DNA of 54,325 bases from [Mycobacterium] nativiensis (GTDB lineage Bacteria; Actinomycetota; Actinomycetes; Mycobacteriales; Mycobacteriaceae), in contig NZ_CP083986.1 in the NCBI RefSeq assembly GCF_020172685.1, positions 1,833,444 to 1,887,768 on the forward strand, read 5' to 3'. The position numbers and the translations under genes were made by a program. Every line of letters begins with the position of its first letter. Within the stretch, counting starts at the first letter, position 1. The notes beneath the pieces were generated by a model. The model saw nothing but the letters and a program-made list of their open reading frames with translations. It was not told the DNA's origin and did no database searches. Below, one piece after another: positions 1-8,412 of this stretch.

Positions 1-121
1 TCTAACCCCAGGAGTCGAGCATCACTCCAGGTCAAAGTAGTGCTCACCGGCCGGCGGCTCGGTGATCAGCCTCCCGCTCAAGAACCAAGATCCCCGGTAA
101 GGACACGCTGATCGATTCCCA

Positions 122-1687
122 TTAGGTCGCCGACGTCGGTTGCACGGCGTTGCTCACCTGCCGCACGATCGCCTTCTTGTCGACCTTGCCGACCGCGGTG
201 GTGGGCAGCGCAGGCAGTGGCACAAGCTGATCCACCCGGACGTGGGTGGCGGCTCCGCACGCATCGAGATGACGGTTCAACTCCGTCAGCGTCAGCGGTT
301 CCCCGTTGAAAACAACCGCAGCGCACACCTTTTCGCCCAGATATTGATCGGCCACGCCGACCGCGGCAGCCGATCGGATCGCCGGATGGAGCAGCAGGTG
401 CGTCTCCAGCTCCTCGGCGGCGATGTTCTCCCCGCCGCGGACGATCACGTCCTTGATCCGCCCGGTCACCTCCAGGTAGCCGCCCGGCAGTCGGCGAACC
501 CGGTCCCCGCTGCGGTAGAAGCCGTCCGGGCTGAAGGATCGCTCGTTGGCTTCCGGAGCGTTGTAGTAGCCGTTGATCGTGTACGGTCCGCGCACCAACA
601 GCTCACCCTCGGGCGCCTCGGCGCCGTCCTCGTCGACCACCCGCACCTCGTCGTCGGCGCACAACGGCCGACCCTGGGTGCAGTCCAGCAGCTCCGCGGC
701 GTCGGCGGGCCGGGTGTAGCAGAGCAGGCCCTCGGCCATGCCGAACACCTGCTGCAGACCCGGGGTCAGCACCTCCCGAATCCGGCGGGCGTCGCCCGCG
801 GCCAGCTTGGCGCCGCCCACCTGCAGTAACCGCAGTGTCGTCGGCTTCTGCGGCTCCCAATCGCAGGCCTGCGCCCACAGCGTCGCCAGCGCCGGCACCA
901 GGGCCGTGACCGTCACCCGGTGGCGGGCGATGGTGGCGAACGCCGCCTCGGGGCTGGGGTCGGTACCGAACACCGTGGCCGCACCCACCGACATGGCGCC
1001 GAGCAGTCCCGGGCAGGCCAGCGGAAAGTTGTGGGCGGCCGGCAGCGCCACCAGATAGACGTCGTCGGCCGTCAGCTCGCACAGCGCCGCGCTGGCGGTG
1101 GCGTTGTAGACGTAGTCGTTGTGGGTGCGGGGGATCAGCTTGGGCAGGCCGGTGGTGCCACCGGAGACCAGCAGCACCGCCGGGGTCGCCGGATCGGGGA
1201 GCAGTCGCGGTGCGGCCGGGCCGTCGGCCGTGTCGTCGATGATGATCCGCCGCAGCCCCAGTTCGGCAGCCATCGCCGGGTAGTCGAAACCCGCAGTGGC
1301 GTCAGGGATCACGATCCCCACTGCGTCGCTCACCGCGGCCAGATGCCCGATCTCGGCGGCCCGGTGGCCGGGCAGGCACAGCACCGGGATCGCACCCACC
1401 CGCAGCAGCCCGAACAACGCGACCGCGAAGGAGCAGCCGTTGGGCAACTGCAGCAGCACCCGGTCACCGGCGCCGACACCCAGCCGGTGCAGGCCCGCCG
1501 CCGCGTTTTCGGCCGCCTCGTCAAGTTCGGCGTACGTCAGCGTCGCGCCCGCGTCGATGACCGCGGTACGGTCCGGCCAGCGCGCCGCGGCGTCGTCGAG
1601 CAGCGAGGCCAGCGGGCGGCCCTGCCAGTACCCGGCTGCGCGGTAGGCGACGGCCCGCTCGGCCGGAAACGGTACGAACCCGTGCAT
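122..1687 (-). CDS. mbtA: Salicyl-AMP ligase MbtA
   Basis: Activates salicylate as salicyl-AMP and loads it on the aryl carrier domain of MbtB, the first step of mycobactin assembly in the cytosol. The 521-residue protein has the phosphate-binding loop SGGTTGLPK (about residues 173-181), the RTH motif just after it, the FGMAEG motif, YRSGD, and a C-terminal GKVDKK containing the catalytic lysine. The AMP-ligase fold covers nearly the whole length. The ATG at 1687 (MHGFVPFPAERA) was chosen because known MbtA proteins share the GFVPFPA sequence close to their N-terminus; the frame stays open upstream to 2026, but that part lies antisense to mbtB. It diverges from mbtB, with an IdeR box in the 86-bp gap, so iron repression of both is expected. 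mbtI and mbtJ, usual neighbours, are not in the window. Confidence 0.95.
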   Translation of the reverse strand: MHGFVPFPAERAVAYRAAGYWQGRPLASLLDDAAARWPDRTAVIDAGATLTYAELDEAAENAAAGLHRLGVGAGDRVLLQLPNGCSFAVALFGLLRVGAIPVLCLPGHRAAEIGHLAAVSDAVGIVIPDATAGFDYPAMAAELGLRRIIIDDTADGPAAPRLLPDPATPAVLLVSGGTTGLPKLIPRTHNDYVYNATASAALCELTADDVYLVALPAAHNFPLACPGLLGAMSVGAATVFGTDPSPEAAFATIARHRVTVTALVPALATLWAQACDWEPQKPTTLRLLQVGGAKLAAGDARRIREVLTPGLQQVFGMAEGLLCYTRPADAAELLDCTQGRPLCADDEVRVVDEDGAEAPEGELLVRGPYTINGYYNAPEANERSFSPDGFYRSGDRVRRLPGGYLEVTGRIKDVIVRGGENIAAEELETHLLLHPAIRSAAAVGVADQYLGEKVCAAVVFNGEPLTLTELNRHLDACGAATHVRVDQLVPLPALPTTAVGKVDKKAIVRQVSNAVQPTSAT

Positions 1688-1740
1688 ATGACTCCCTGGC
1701 TTTCCGACGACCGACGGTAGATAGAGTAACTTCGACAAAA

Positions 1741-1759
1741 TTAGGGCAGCCTTCACTAA
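1741..1759. promoter_or_regulatory. IdeR iron box between mbtA and mbtB
   Basis: TTAGGGCAGCCTTCACTAA is a 19-bp imperfect palindrome matching the mycobacterial IdeR consensus TTAGGTTAGGCTAACCTAA at about 13 positions, with intact outer TTAGG and CTAA arms. IdeR with bound iron represses mycobactin genes at such sites. Being in the divergent gap it can control both mbtA and mbtB. It differs by one base from the box at 7630-7648. Its last base is the A of the first in-frame ATG of mbtB, which bears on the choice of the mbtB start. Confidence 0.9.
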
Positions 1760-1773
1760 TGAAAGGTGGCGGG

Positions 1774-4700
1774 GTGGGGCCGGACGACATTCGTACACAG
1801 GTCGCTGAGCTGCTCGGCGTCCCGGCCGGGTCGCTCGACCCCGACACCGACCTGGTCGGACAGGGCCTGGACTCGATCCGGATGATGAGCCTGGCCGGGC
1901 AGTGGCGGCGCCGCGGCCTGGACGTCGACTTCGCCGCACTGGCCGCCGAACCCACCGTCGCCGCCTGGTCGGCGCTGGTGTCCGAGGCGCCGTCCGCGGA
2001 AGCGCCCGCCGCTGCCGACCCCGCACCCGACGACGACAGCGCGCCGTTCCCGTTGGCCCCGATGCAGCACGCCATGTGGGTGGGGCGCGACGACGACGTG
2101 GCGCTCGGCGGCGTGGCCGGACACCTGTACGTGGAGTTTGACGGCCCCGGACTGGACCCCGACCGGCTGGCCGCCGCCGCCGACGCGTTGGCCGCCCGGC
2201 ATCCGATGCTGCGGGTGGGATTCCTGCCCGACGGCACCCAGCAGATCCGGCCCGACGCCGGCCTGCCTGTCGCGGTGCAGGACCTGCGCGGGCTGGACGC
2301 CGCCGCCGTCTCGGAGCGGCTTGCGCAGACCCGCGAGGCCAAATCGCATCAGCAACTCGACGGCGAAGTCTTCGAGCTCACCCTGTCGCTGCTGCCGGAC
2401 GGCACCGCGCGGCTGCACGTCGATCTGGACATGCAGGCCGCCGACGCGATGAGCTACCGCACCCTGATGGCCGACCTGGCCGCCGCCTACCGGGGCGGCA
2501 CATGGGCGGAACTGGGTTACACCTACCGGCAGTACCGCACCGCCACCGGCGACCGCGCGCCCGACGAGAGCCACCGCCAGTGGTGGACCCAGCGCATCCC
2601 CGAGTTGCCCGACCCGCCCCGGCTGCCGTCGCCGACCGGTGTCCCGGCCAACCCGCGCCGCAGCACCCGGCGCTGGCACTGGCTGAACCCGGCCACCCGC
2701 GACGCGCTGTTCGGGCATGCCCGCGCCCACGGCGTCACCCCGGCGATGACATTGGCCGCCTCGTTCTCGCACACCCTGGCCCGCTGGTCGGATCAGCCGC
2801 GCTTCCTGCTCAACGTGCCGCTGTTCGGCCGGGAACCGCTGCACGACGACGTGGAGCGGCTGGTCGGAGACTTCACCTCGTCGCTGCTGCTGGATGTGGA
2901 CCTGAGTGGAGCCTTGACCGGCGCCGCCCGTGCCCACGCCGTGCAGGACGCCATGCGCGCCGCCGCCGCGCACGCCGACTACCCGGGCCTGGCGGTGCTG
3001 CGTGACCTGGGCCGCCACCGCGGCACCCAGGTGCTGGCGCCGGTGGTGTTCACCAGCGCGCTCGGGCTGGGGGAGCTGTTCGCCGCCGAGGTGACCCAGA
3101 CCTTCGGTGCCCCGGTCTGGATCATCTCTCAAGGCCCGCAGGTGCTGCTGGATGCGCAGGTCACCGAGTTCGACGGCGGTGTCCTGGTGAACTGGGATGT
3201 GCGCGAGGAGATGTTCGCCCCCGGCGTCATCGACGCCATGTTCGCCCACCACATCGCCGAGCTCACCCGGCTGGCCGGCGGCGAGGGCTGGGACGGACCG
3301 GCCCCGGCCGCGCTGCCCGCCGAACAGGCGCAGGTGCGCGCGGCGGTGAACGCCGGCGCCGCCGAGCCCAGCGGGGAAGCCTTGCAGGACGGGTTCTTTC
3401 GGCACGCCGCTGCCGATCCCGACGCTGTTGCGGTGCTGCACGGCGGCGACGCCGTGAGCTACGGCGCACTGCGCGATCAGGCCCTGGCGGTGGCCGCCGC
3501 CCTGCATGACCGCGGTGTGCGGCCCGGCGACACGGTGGCGCTGTTGGGACCCAAAGGCGCCGAGCAGATCCCGGCGCTGCTGGGAATCCTGGCCGCCGGC
3601 GCGGTGTATCTGCCGATCGCCGCCGACCAGCCGGTTGAGCGGGTGGCCCGCATCGTGGATCTGGGTGGGGCCGTGCTGGCGCTGGTGACCGGGGACGCGG
3701 TGCCGACATTGCCGATTCCCGTTGTGAGCTTGGGGGAGGCCGGCTCGCATTCCGGTGTCGCCGAGCCCGTCTCCATCGATCCGTCGGCACTGGCCTACGT
3801 GGTGTTCACCTCCGGCTCCACCGGTGAACCCAAGGGCGTCGAGGTCACCCACGACGCGGCGATGAACACCGTCGAAACCCTCAGTGCTCGTTTCGGGTTC
3901 GGTCCCGAAGACCGCAGCCTGGCGTTGCTGACCCTCGATGCCGACATGTCGGTGCTCGATGTCTTCGCCACACTGCGCGCCGGGGGCGCGATCGTGATGG
4001 TCGACGAGGCCGACCGCCGCAGCCCCGACGTGTGGGCACAGCTGGTGGCTCGGCATCGGGTCAGCGTGCTCAACCTGATGCCGGGCGCACTGGAGATGCT
4101 GGCCTCCACCGGCGCCGAACTGCCCTCGGTGCGGGCGGTGCTGACCGGAGGCGACTGGGTGCGCCCCGAACTGGCGCGGCGCTTCGCCGCAGTGGCCCCC
4201 GGGGTGCGGTTCGCCGGGCTGGGCGGCGCCACCGAAACCGCCATCCACGCCACCCTGTGCGAGGTCGACGGCGAACCCCCGGCCGACTGGGCGTCGGTGC
4301 CCTACGGCACGCCGCTGCCCAACATCGCCTGCCGGGTGGTCGGCGCCGACGGGACCGACCGCCCGGACTGGGTGGCCGGCGAACTGTGGGTCGGCGGACG
4401 GGGCATCGCCTCGGGTTACCGGGGCCGACCCGACCTGACCGCCGAACGGTTCGTCGAGCACGACGGCCGAACCTGGTACCGCACCGGCGATCTGGCCCGC
4501 TACTGGCCGGACGGCACACTGGAATTCGTCGGCCGCGCCGACCACCGGGTCAAGGTCAGCGGGTACCGCATCGAACTCGGTGAGGTCGAAGCCGCACTGC
4601 GCCGGCTGCCCGGCGTGGCCGAGGCGGTGGTGGTGGCGCTGTCGGAGGCCGGGCGTGACGTGCTGGCCGCCGCGGTCCGGGTCGACGATCCCGCGGTGAC

Positions 4701-5196
4701 CGTTGTGGGCCTGCGAGCCGGACTCGCCGAAGCGCTGCCCGAGCACATGATCCCGCGACAGCTGCACGTGGTTGCGGCCATTGCCTACACCGTCGCGGGC
4801 AAGATCGACCGCCGGGCGGTGACGGCCGAGCTGGCCGCGGCATTCGCCGCCGAGGACGGCTACCGCGAACCGGCCACCCCGCTGCAGCGGGCGCTGGCCG
4901 CGATCATCGCCGAGGTGCTCGGCGCGGAGCGGGTCGGAGCGGACGACGACTTCTTCGCCCTCGGCGGCGACTCGGTGCTGGCCACCGCCGCAGTGGCACG
5001 CATCCGCACCTGGCTCGACGTGCCCGGCGCCGTGGTTGCCGACATCTTCGCCACCCGCACCGTGGCGGGACTGGCTTCTCGGCTGGTGGCTGCTGAGGCC
5101 GATCAGGGCCGCCTGGATGCGGTCGCGGAGGTGTACTTGGAAGTGGCGCAGCTGGATTCGGCGGAGGTCGCCGACGCGCTGGCCGACATCGGCTGA
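1774..5196 (+). CDS. mbtB: Phenyloxazoline synthase MbtB (ArCP-Cy-A-PCP)
   Basis: Nonribosomal peptide synthetase that receives salicylate from MbtA, adds serine or threonine and cyclises it to the hydroxyphenyl-oxazoline of mycobactin. Domains: aryl carrier (about 5-75, GQGLDS with phosphopantetheine Ser34); heterocyclisation (about 90-520, cyclisation motif DMQAADAMS at 219-227); adenylation (about 545-1000, [11 protein letters not shown] at 678-688); carrier (FFALGGDS, Ser1067). It ends soon after this carrier at 1140 residues and has no thioesterase domain, unlike the roughly 1,400-residue M. tuberculosis protein; a separate thioesterase is encoded at 7666. The GTG at 1774 is preferred because AAAGGTGG lies just before it; the ATG at 1759 is in frame but overlaps the IdeR box and has no ribosome site. 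The adenylation pocket reads about D-M-L-N-L-G-L-I-H, which resembles Ser/Thr/Cys pockets (my alignment by eye). Confidence 0.93.
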   Translation: MGPDDIRTQVAELLGVPAGSLDPDTDLVGQGLDSIRMMSLAGQWRRRGLDVDFAALAAEPTVAAWSALVSEAPSAEAPAAADPAPDDDSAPFPLAPMQHAMWVGRDDDVALGGVAGHLYVEFDGPGLDPDRLAAAADALAARHPMLRVGFLPDGTQQIRPDAGLPVAVQDLRGLDAAAVSERLAQTREAKSHQQLDGEVFELTLSLLPDGTARLHVDLDMQAADAMSYRTLMADLAAAYRGGTWAELGYTYRQYRTATGDRAPDESHRQWWTQRIPELPDPPRLPSPTGVPANPRRSTRRWHWLNPATRDALFGHARAHGVTPAMTLAASFSHTLARWSDQPRFLLNVPLFGREPLHDDVERLVGDFTSSLLLDVDLSGALTGAARAHAVQDAMRAAAAHADYPGLAVLRDLGRHRGTQVLAPVVFTSALGLGELFAAEVTQTFGAPVWIISQGPQVLLDAQVTEFDGGVLVNWDVREEMFAPGVIDAMFAHHIAELTRLAGGEGWDGPAPAALPAEQAQVRAAVNAGAAEPSGEALQDGFFRHAAADPDAVAVLHGGDAVSYGALRDQALAVAAALHDRGVRPGDTVALLGPKGAEQIPALLGILAAGAVYLPIAADQPVERVARIVDLGGAVLALVTGDAVPTLPIPVVSLGEAGSHSGVAEPVSIDPSALAYVVFTSGSTGEPKGVEVTHDAAMNTVETLSARFGFGPEDRSLALLTLDADMSVLDVFATLRAGGAIVMVDEADRRSPDVWAQLVARHRVSVLNLMPGALEMLASTGAELPSVRAVLTGGDWVRPELARRFAAVAPGVRFAGLGGATETAIHATLCEVDGEPPADWASVPYGTPLPNIACRVVGADGTDRPDWVAGELWVGGRGIASGYRGRPDLTAERFVEHDGRTWYRTGDLARYWPDGTLEFVGRADHRVKVSGYRIELGEVEAALRRLPGVAEAVVVALSEAGRDVLAAAVRVDDPAVTVVGLRAGLAEALPEHMIPRQLHVVAAIAYTVAGKIDRRAVTAELAAAFAAEDGYREPATPLQRALAAIIAEVLGAERVGADDDFFALGGDSVLATAAVARIRTWLDVPGAVVADIFATRTVAGLASRLVAAEADQGRLDAVAEVYLEVAQLDSAEVADALADIG

Positions 5197-5243
5197 GCTA
5201 CTTCTCAAGCGGATCGCAAGCTGACCGTACGGAAACACGCAAC

Positions 5244-5262
5244 TAAGGCAAGCCATACCTAT
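5244..5262. promoter_or_regulatory. Probable IdeR box, upstream member of a tandem pair
   Basis: TAAGGCAAGCCATACCTAT matches the 19-bp IdeR consensus at about 12-13 positions. It lies 73 bp before the ATG at 5335. A second box starts 25 bp downstream, so two IdeR dimer pairs could bind side by side. Confidence 0.6.
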
Positions 5263-5268
5263 TTTATA

Positions 5269-5287
5269 TTAGGCAAGCCTGACCAAC
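5269..5287. promoter_or_regulatory. IdeR box, downstream member of a tandem pair
   Basis: TTAGGCAAGCCTGACCAAC has the perfect left arm TTAGG and the AGCCT core, about 13 of 19 matches to the IdeR consensus. It sits 48 bp before the start codon of the secreted protein at 5335. An AT-rich stretch (TATTTTATATT, 5260-5270) lies between the two boxes and could hold the -10 element, so IdeR binding would block the promoter. Confidence 0.75.
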
Positions 5288-5334
5288 ATCGGTGTTTGTC
5301 GAGGCCATGTTCATGTTCTCGCGAAGGAGATTTC

Positions 5335-6303
5335 ATGCAGTCAGTTCTCGGCCTCACCGGCGTCGATCGGGCTTCGGGTCCCAGCCGTGTCATGCCGCTT
5401 CTGCTCGCCGGCATTGCACTGGCGGGCACCGGCCCCGCCGTCGTCACCCCGACGGGCTCCACGGGTGCCGTGGTCGAACACCTGGCGGTGCGGCTCACCA
5501 GTGGACTCGATGATGTCGCGGCGGACTACCAGGCCGTGTACACCACCGCGACGGCCAACCTGCAGCAGTTGGTCAGCGACGCCCAGGCGGCGAACTCGGC
5601 GCTGACCCAGGAGCTCACCAGCACCTTCTCCGGTTACAGCGATGCCATCAGCAACGCGTTGAGCGGCGCCGAGACCGGTCTGCAGAACTCGCTCAACGGC
5701 GGCTGGTACGGCGGCGACGACGGCTATGTCTTCGGGTTGTTCGGCGGAACCGTGACGAATCCAAACACCGGTATCAGCGAGACCGGCAGCACACTGCAGG
5801 AGATCTCGGCCGCGCTGCAGCAGGGAGACGCGTTCAAGGCTTACGCCTACTTCGACGAGTGGTCGCTGGAGACGCTGGATCACACCATCAAGTCTTTGCT
5901 GAACCCGATTTTCAGCGTCACCAGCCACGGCGTGACGACGCCATCGGTGATCGCTGAGCAGCTGCAGACGTTCACCAACGTCTACGAGCAGTTCTTCAAC
6001 TACTCCAACCTGAAAGCTCTCAGTGATGCGTTGATGGCGCCGCAGATCGGGGCGTCGTTCGGGTTCACCAGCGACCTCGGCGCGATCAGCACGGACCTGT
6101 CGTCGGGGAATTTCGATCAGGCGATGATCGACTTCCTCAAGATGCCTGCCGACACCTTGAACGACCTGCTCAACGGTTACGTCCAGGTCAACCCGTACAA
6201 CGGCGACGACACCCCGTTCACCGGCCTGCTCAACGACGGCAGCCTGCTGCAGGACCTGCTGGTGACCTGGCCTCAAATGCTCGCCACTGCACTGGCGGCG
6301 TGA
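5335..6303 (+). CDS. Iron-box-controlled secreted protein of unknown function
   Basis: I do not recognise a function. The 322-residue protein has a hydrophobic segment (about residues 20-42, containing LLLAGIALAG) followed by a VRLTSG-type mature start, a pattern common in exported mycobacterial proteins. The mature part is acidic and rich in Ala, Ser, Thr, Gln and Asn. It contains a probable helical stretch (about 45-120, with AANSALTQELTSTFSG and ISNALSGAETGLQN), then a Gly/Tyr-rich patch (NGGWYGGDDGYVFGLFGG). It has no cysteine in the mature part and no catalytic motif that I can see. The ATG at 5335 follows GAAGGAGA, a strong ribosome site; in-frame starts further up lack one. Two IdeR boxes precede it, so it should be expressed under iron starvation. 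The cutinase gene begins 71 bp after its stop and may be co-transcribed. Confidence 0.8.
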   Translation: MQSVLGLTGVDRASGPSRVMPLLLAGIALAGTGPAVVTPTGSTGAVVEHLAVRLTSGLDDVAADYQAVYTTATANLQQLVSDAQAANSALTQELTSTFSGYSDAISNALSGAETGLQNSLNGGWYGGDDGYVFGLFGGTVTNPNTGISETGSTLQEISAALQQGDAFKAYAYFDEWSLETLDHTIKSLLNPIFSVTSHGVTTPSVIAEQLQTFTNVYEQFFNYSNLKALSDALMAPQIGASFGFTSDLGAISTDLSSGNFDQAMIDFLKMPADTLNDLLNGYVQVNPYNGDDTPFTGLLNDGSLLQDLLVTWPQMLATALAA

Positions 6304-6374
6304 GCAGGGACAGCCGCTGAACGTCGCGATGAGGGGCTGGTGTACCGGAGGCGCAGTGTGTAAGCATCGGTGAC

Positions 6375-7064
6375 ATGAAAGCGCGCCGATCGGCGCTATT
6401 GCTCGGCCTTCCGGCACTGACGGCCGGGGCGACGCTGGCCGGCGCCCCGGTCATCGTCCCCACCGTGTCCGCCGCCACCTGTCCCGACGTCGAGGTGACC
6501 TTCGCCCGGGGCACCGCCGAACCGCCCGGTGTGGGCGGCGTCGGACAGAAATTCGTCGATGCACTGCGCTCGCAGGTCGGGGGGCGGTCGCTCGGGGTGT
6601 ACGCGGTCAACTACCCGGCAGGCGACGATTGGCCGCCGTCGGCATCGGCCGGCGCCGGCGATGCGAACGCTCACGTTCAATCCATGGTTGCGAGCTGCCC
6701 CAACACCAAACTCGTGCTCGGCGGATACTCCCAGGGCGCCATGGTCATCGACCTGATCACCATCGCGCGAGCATCGGTGGCGGGCTTCAACGCCGCCACC
6801 CTGTCGGAAGACGAGGCGCAACACGTGGCTGCGGTCGCCGTCTTCGGGAACCCGACCGACAGGTATCTGGGGGGACCGATCAGCGAGATCAGCCCGTGGT
6901 ACGGCGCCAAGGCCATCGATCTGTGCGCGGACGGCGATCCGATCTGCACTCCGGGCGCCCTGGCGCTGCCGTCACCGGACGAGATGGTCTCCGCGCCGCA
7001 CCAGTCCTACGCGCAGTCGCCGATGCCGGCTCAGGCCGCGTCCTTCGTGGCGAGCCACCTCTGA
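6375..7064 (+). CDS. Secreted cutinase-family serine esterase
   Basis: A 229-residue protein with a signal peptide ending near VSAATC and the cutinase fold markers: [19 protein letters not shown] near the mature N-terminus, GYSQGA (nucleophile Ser about 123), [10 protein letters not shown] carrying the catalytic Asp and a disulfide, and a His in SAPHQSY. Four cysteines fit the two conserved disulfides. Cutinase-like proteins of mycobacteria hydrolyse lipid esters outside the cell. Lying 71 bp behind the iron-box gene at 5335, it is probably transcribed with it, which would put a lipid esterase under iron control; this is inference. Cutinases are not part of the classical mbt cluster. Confidence 0.9.
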   Translation: MKARRSALLLGLPALTAGATLAGAPVIVPTVSAATCPDVEVTFARGTAEPPGVGGVGQKFVDALRSQVGGRSLGVYAVNYPAGDDWPPSASAGAGDANAHVQSMVASCPNTKLVLGGYSQGAMVIDLITIARASVAGFNAATLSEDEAQHVAAVAVFGNPTDRYLGGPISEISPWYGAKAIDLCADGDPICTPGALALPSPDEMVSAPHQSYAQSPMPAQAASFVASHL

Positions 7065-7068
7065 CGCT

Positions 7069-7440
7069 CTACCCGACCACCTCAGAAGCCCAGTACTCGC
7101 GCAGGCTCGCGATCCGGTCACCGTCGAACTCCAGGATGGCGACCTCGCGCATCCGCTTGCGCCGGCCCTGCACCCGGTCGTCGAAGGTGGCCTCCCACTC
7201 GGCGATCACCGTGATGCCATCGGTGGCGGTGTAGAGGTTGAGCAACCGGGTGTCGATGTCACCCTGTCCCTCAACCACCTTGGTCTGCCAGTAGTCCCGG
7301 ATGCCGGCCCGCATGCGAATCGGCTCTCCCAGCACCCGCTCGTGGTAGGTGGCGTCCTCGGTGAAGATCGTGACGATCAGGTCCGGGTCCTGCTGCATCC
7401 AGGCACGTAGATAGGTGTCGATCGTGGCGCGGACATCCAT
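7069..7440 (-). CDS. NTF2-like (SnoaL-type) small protein
   Basis: A 123-residue protein with the NTF2-like cone-fold pattern: DVRATIDTYLRAWMQQDPDL at the N-terminus, IFTEDATYHERVLGEPIRMR, a central IRDYWQT, then WEATFDD and a C-terminal LEFDGDRIASLREYW. Members bind or transform small molecules, but this sequence does not reveal the substrate. The ATG at 7440 was chosen because it begins right at the family helix; a longer frame to 7503 adds 21 atypical residues. It converges on the cutinase gene, with only 4 bp between the two stops, and is the only gene from 1774 to 25069 on the minus strand, so it is probably not part of the mycobactin transcript. Confidence 0.8.
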   Translation of the reverse strand: MDVRATIDTYLRAWMQQDPDLIVTIFTEDATYHERVLGEPIRMRAGIRDYWQTKVVEGQGDIDTRLLNLYTATDGITVIAEWEATFDDRVQGRRKRMREVAILEFDGDRIASLREYWASEVVG

Positions 7441-7601
7441 CAGGGGAGTGTTCGACGTCGCTGCGAGGGACGTCAAGCGCACGCCGTCACCGCGAACGTG
7501 CAACCAGTGCGAAAAATCAGCGTGAAAATCGCGCTCAGTGCACGCTCGGCGCAGCGGCGGGTAGGGATCCGGCGAAGAGCCGCCCGGATTTCCGGCCGGC
7601 C

Positions 7602-7620
7602 CCCGATGGGGGTAACCTAA
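7602..7620. promoter_or_regulatory. Possible second IdeR half-box upstream of the thioesterase operon
   Basis: CCCGATGGGGGTAACCTAA keeps a perfect right arm (TAACCTAA) of the IdeR consensus but a poor left arm, about 12 of 19 matches. It starts 28 bp before the good box at 7630, a spacing close to the tandem boxes at 5244 and 5269. Alone this would be weak evidence. Confidence 0.4.
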
Positions 7621-7629
7621 CCCAGGAAA

Positions 7630-7648
7630 TTAGGGCAGCCTTTACTAA
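7630..7648. promoter_or_regulatory. IdeR iron box of the thioesterase-mbtCDEFGH operon
   Basis: TTAGGGCAGCCTTTACTAA is identical to the mbtA/mbtB box except for one base. It ends 17 bp before the ATG of the thioesterase at 7666, with GGGGGGA as a purine-rich ribosome site in between. It makes the second half of the mycobactin cluster an independent iron-repressed transcript. Confidence 0.88.
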
Positions 7649-7665
7649 CACACGGGGGGAACCGG

Positions 7666-8412
7666 ATGGGCGGCGACGACACTTCGGCCGTCGCGCAGGT
7701 TCCGACCTGGATGGGCCGCTTTCCCGGACCCGGCCCGGCCACCCTGGTGTTCCCGCACGCCGGCGGCGCCGCCGTCAACTACCGCCCGCTGGCACTGGCC
7801 CTGGCCGCCGGTGTCGACACCTATGTCATGCAGTATCCGCAGCGCGCCGACCGGTTCCGTGAACCGGCCGCCGAAACCCTCCCTGACCTGGCCCGCAGCC
7901 TGTTCGAGGCCGCGCCGTGGCACCAGCTCGGGCCGCTGCGGCTGTTCGGGCACAGCATGGGCTCGATCGTCGCCTTCGAGTTCGCCCGGCTCGCCGAGGA
8001 ACGCGGCGTCGAGATCCAGCGGCTGTGGGCCTCGGCCGGCCCGGCCCCGGGTGTGGTGGCCGGGCTGCGCAAGCTGCCCACCGGCGACGCCGAGCTGCGC
8101 GCCGAACTGGCCGAGCTGGGCGGCACCGACCCCCGACTGCTGGCCGACCAGGAATTCCTCACCCTGCTGCTGACCCCGGTGCGCGCCGACTACCTGGCGT
8201 TCAACCGCTACAGCTGTGCACCCGAGGTCACCATCCGCGCCGACATCAACGTGCTCGGCGGCCGCTCCGATGACCGCGTCCGCCCCGACATGCTGGCGCG
8301 CTGGGCGGACCACACCACCGGCGCAAGCACGGTGTCGCTGTACGACGGCGGGCATTTCTACCACTACGAGCACATCGAAACCCTGGCGAAACGGATCATC
8401 GCCGATGCCTGA
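7666..8412 (+). CDS. Stand-alone type II thioesterase of the mycobactin cluster
   Basis: A 248-residue alpha/beta hydrolase of the type II thioesterase family, which frees carrier domains blocked by wrong acyl groups. It shows the family start FPHAGGAA, the nucleophile elbow GHSMGS (Ser97), LGGRSDDRV near the catalytic Asp, and GGHFYH with His230. MbtB here has no thioesterase domain, so this protein may take over that role. It is first in the mbtC-H operon: its TGA overlaps the start of mbtC by 8 bp, and an IdeR box lies 17 bp upstream. Whether it releases the product or only edits carriers cannot be read from sequence. Confidence 0.9.
   Translation: MGGDDTSAVAQVPTWMGRFPGPGPATLVFPHAGGAAVNYRPLALALAAGVDTYVMQYPQRADRFREPAAETLPDLARSLFEAAPWHQLGPLRLFGHSMGSIVAFEFARLAEERGVEIQRLWASAGPAPGVVAGLRKLPTGDAELRAELAELGGTDPRLLADQEFLTLLLTPVRADYLAFNRYSCAPEVTIRADINVLGGRSDDRVRPDMLARWADHTTGASTVSLYDGGHFYHYEHIETLAKRIIADA

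Noticed and set aside
22..121. Minus-strand open stretch ending in RLITEPPAGEHYFDLE at position 22
   Set aside because: It looks like a protein C-terminus but has no start that does not run into mbtA, and I recognise no family; too little for a gene call.
1756..5256. Very long open frame on the strand opposite mbtB
   Set aside because: Its protein is a His/Arg/Gly-rich low-complexity product typical of the antisense of high-GC genes, and mbtB has clear domains on the plus strand.
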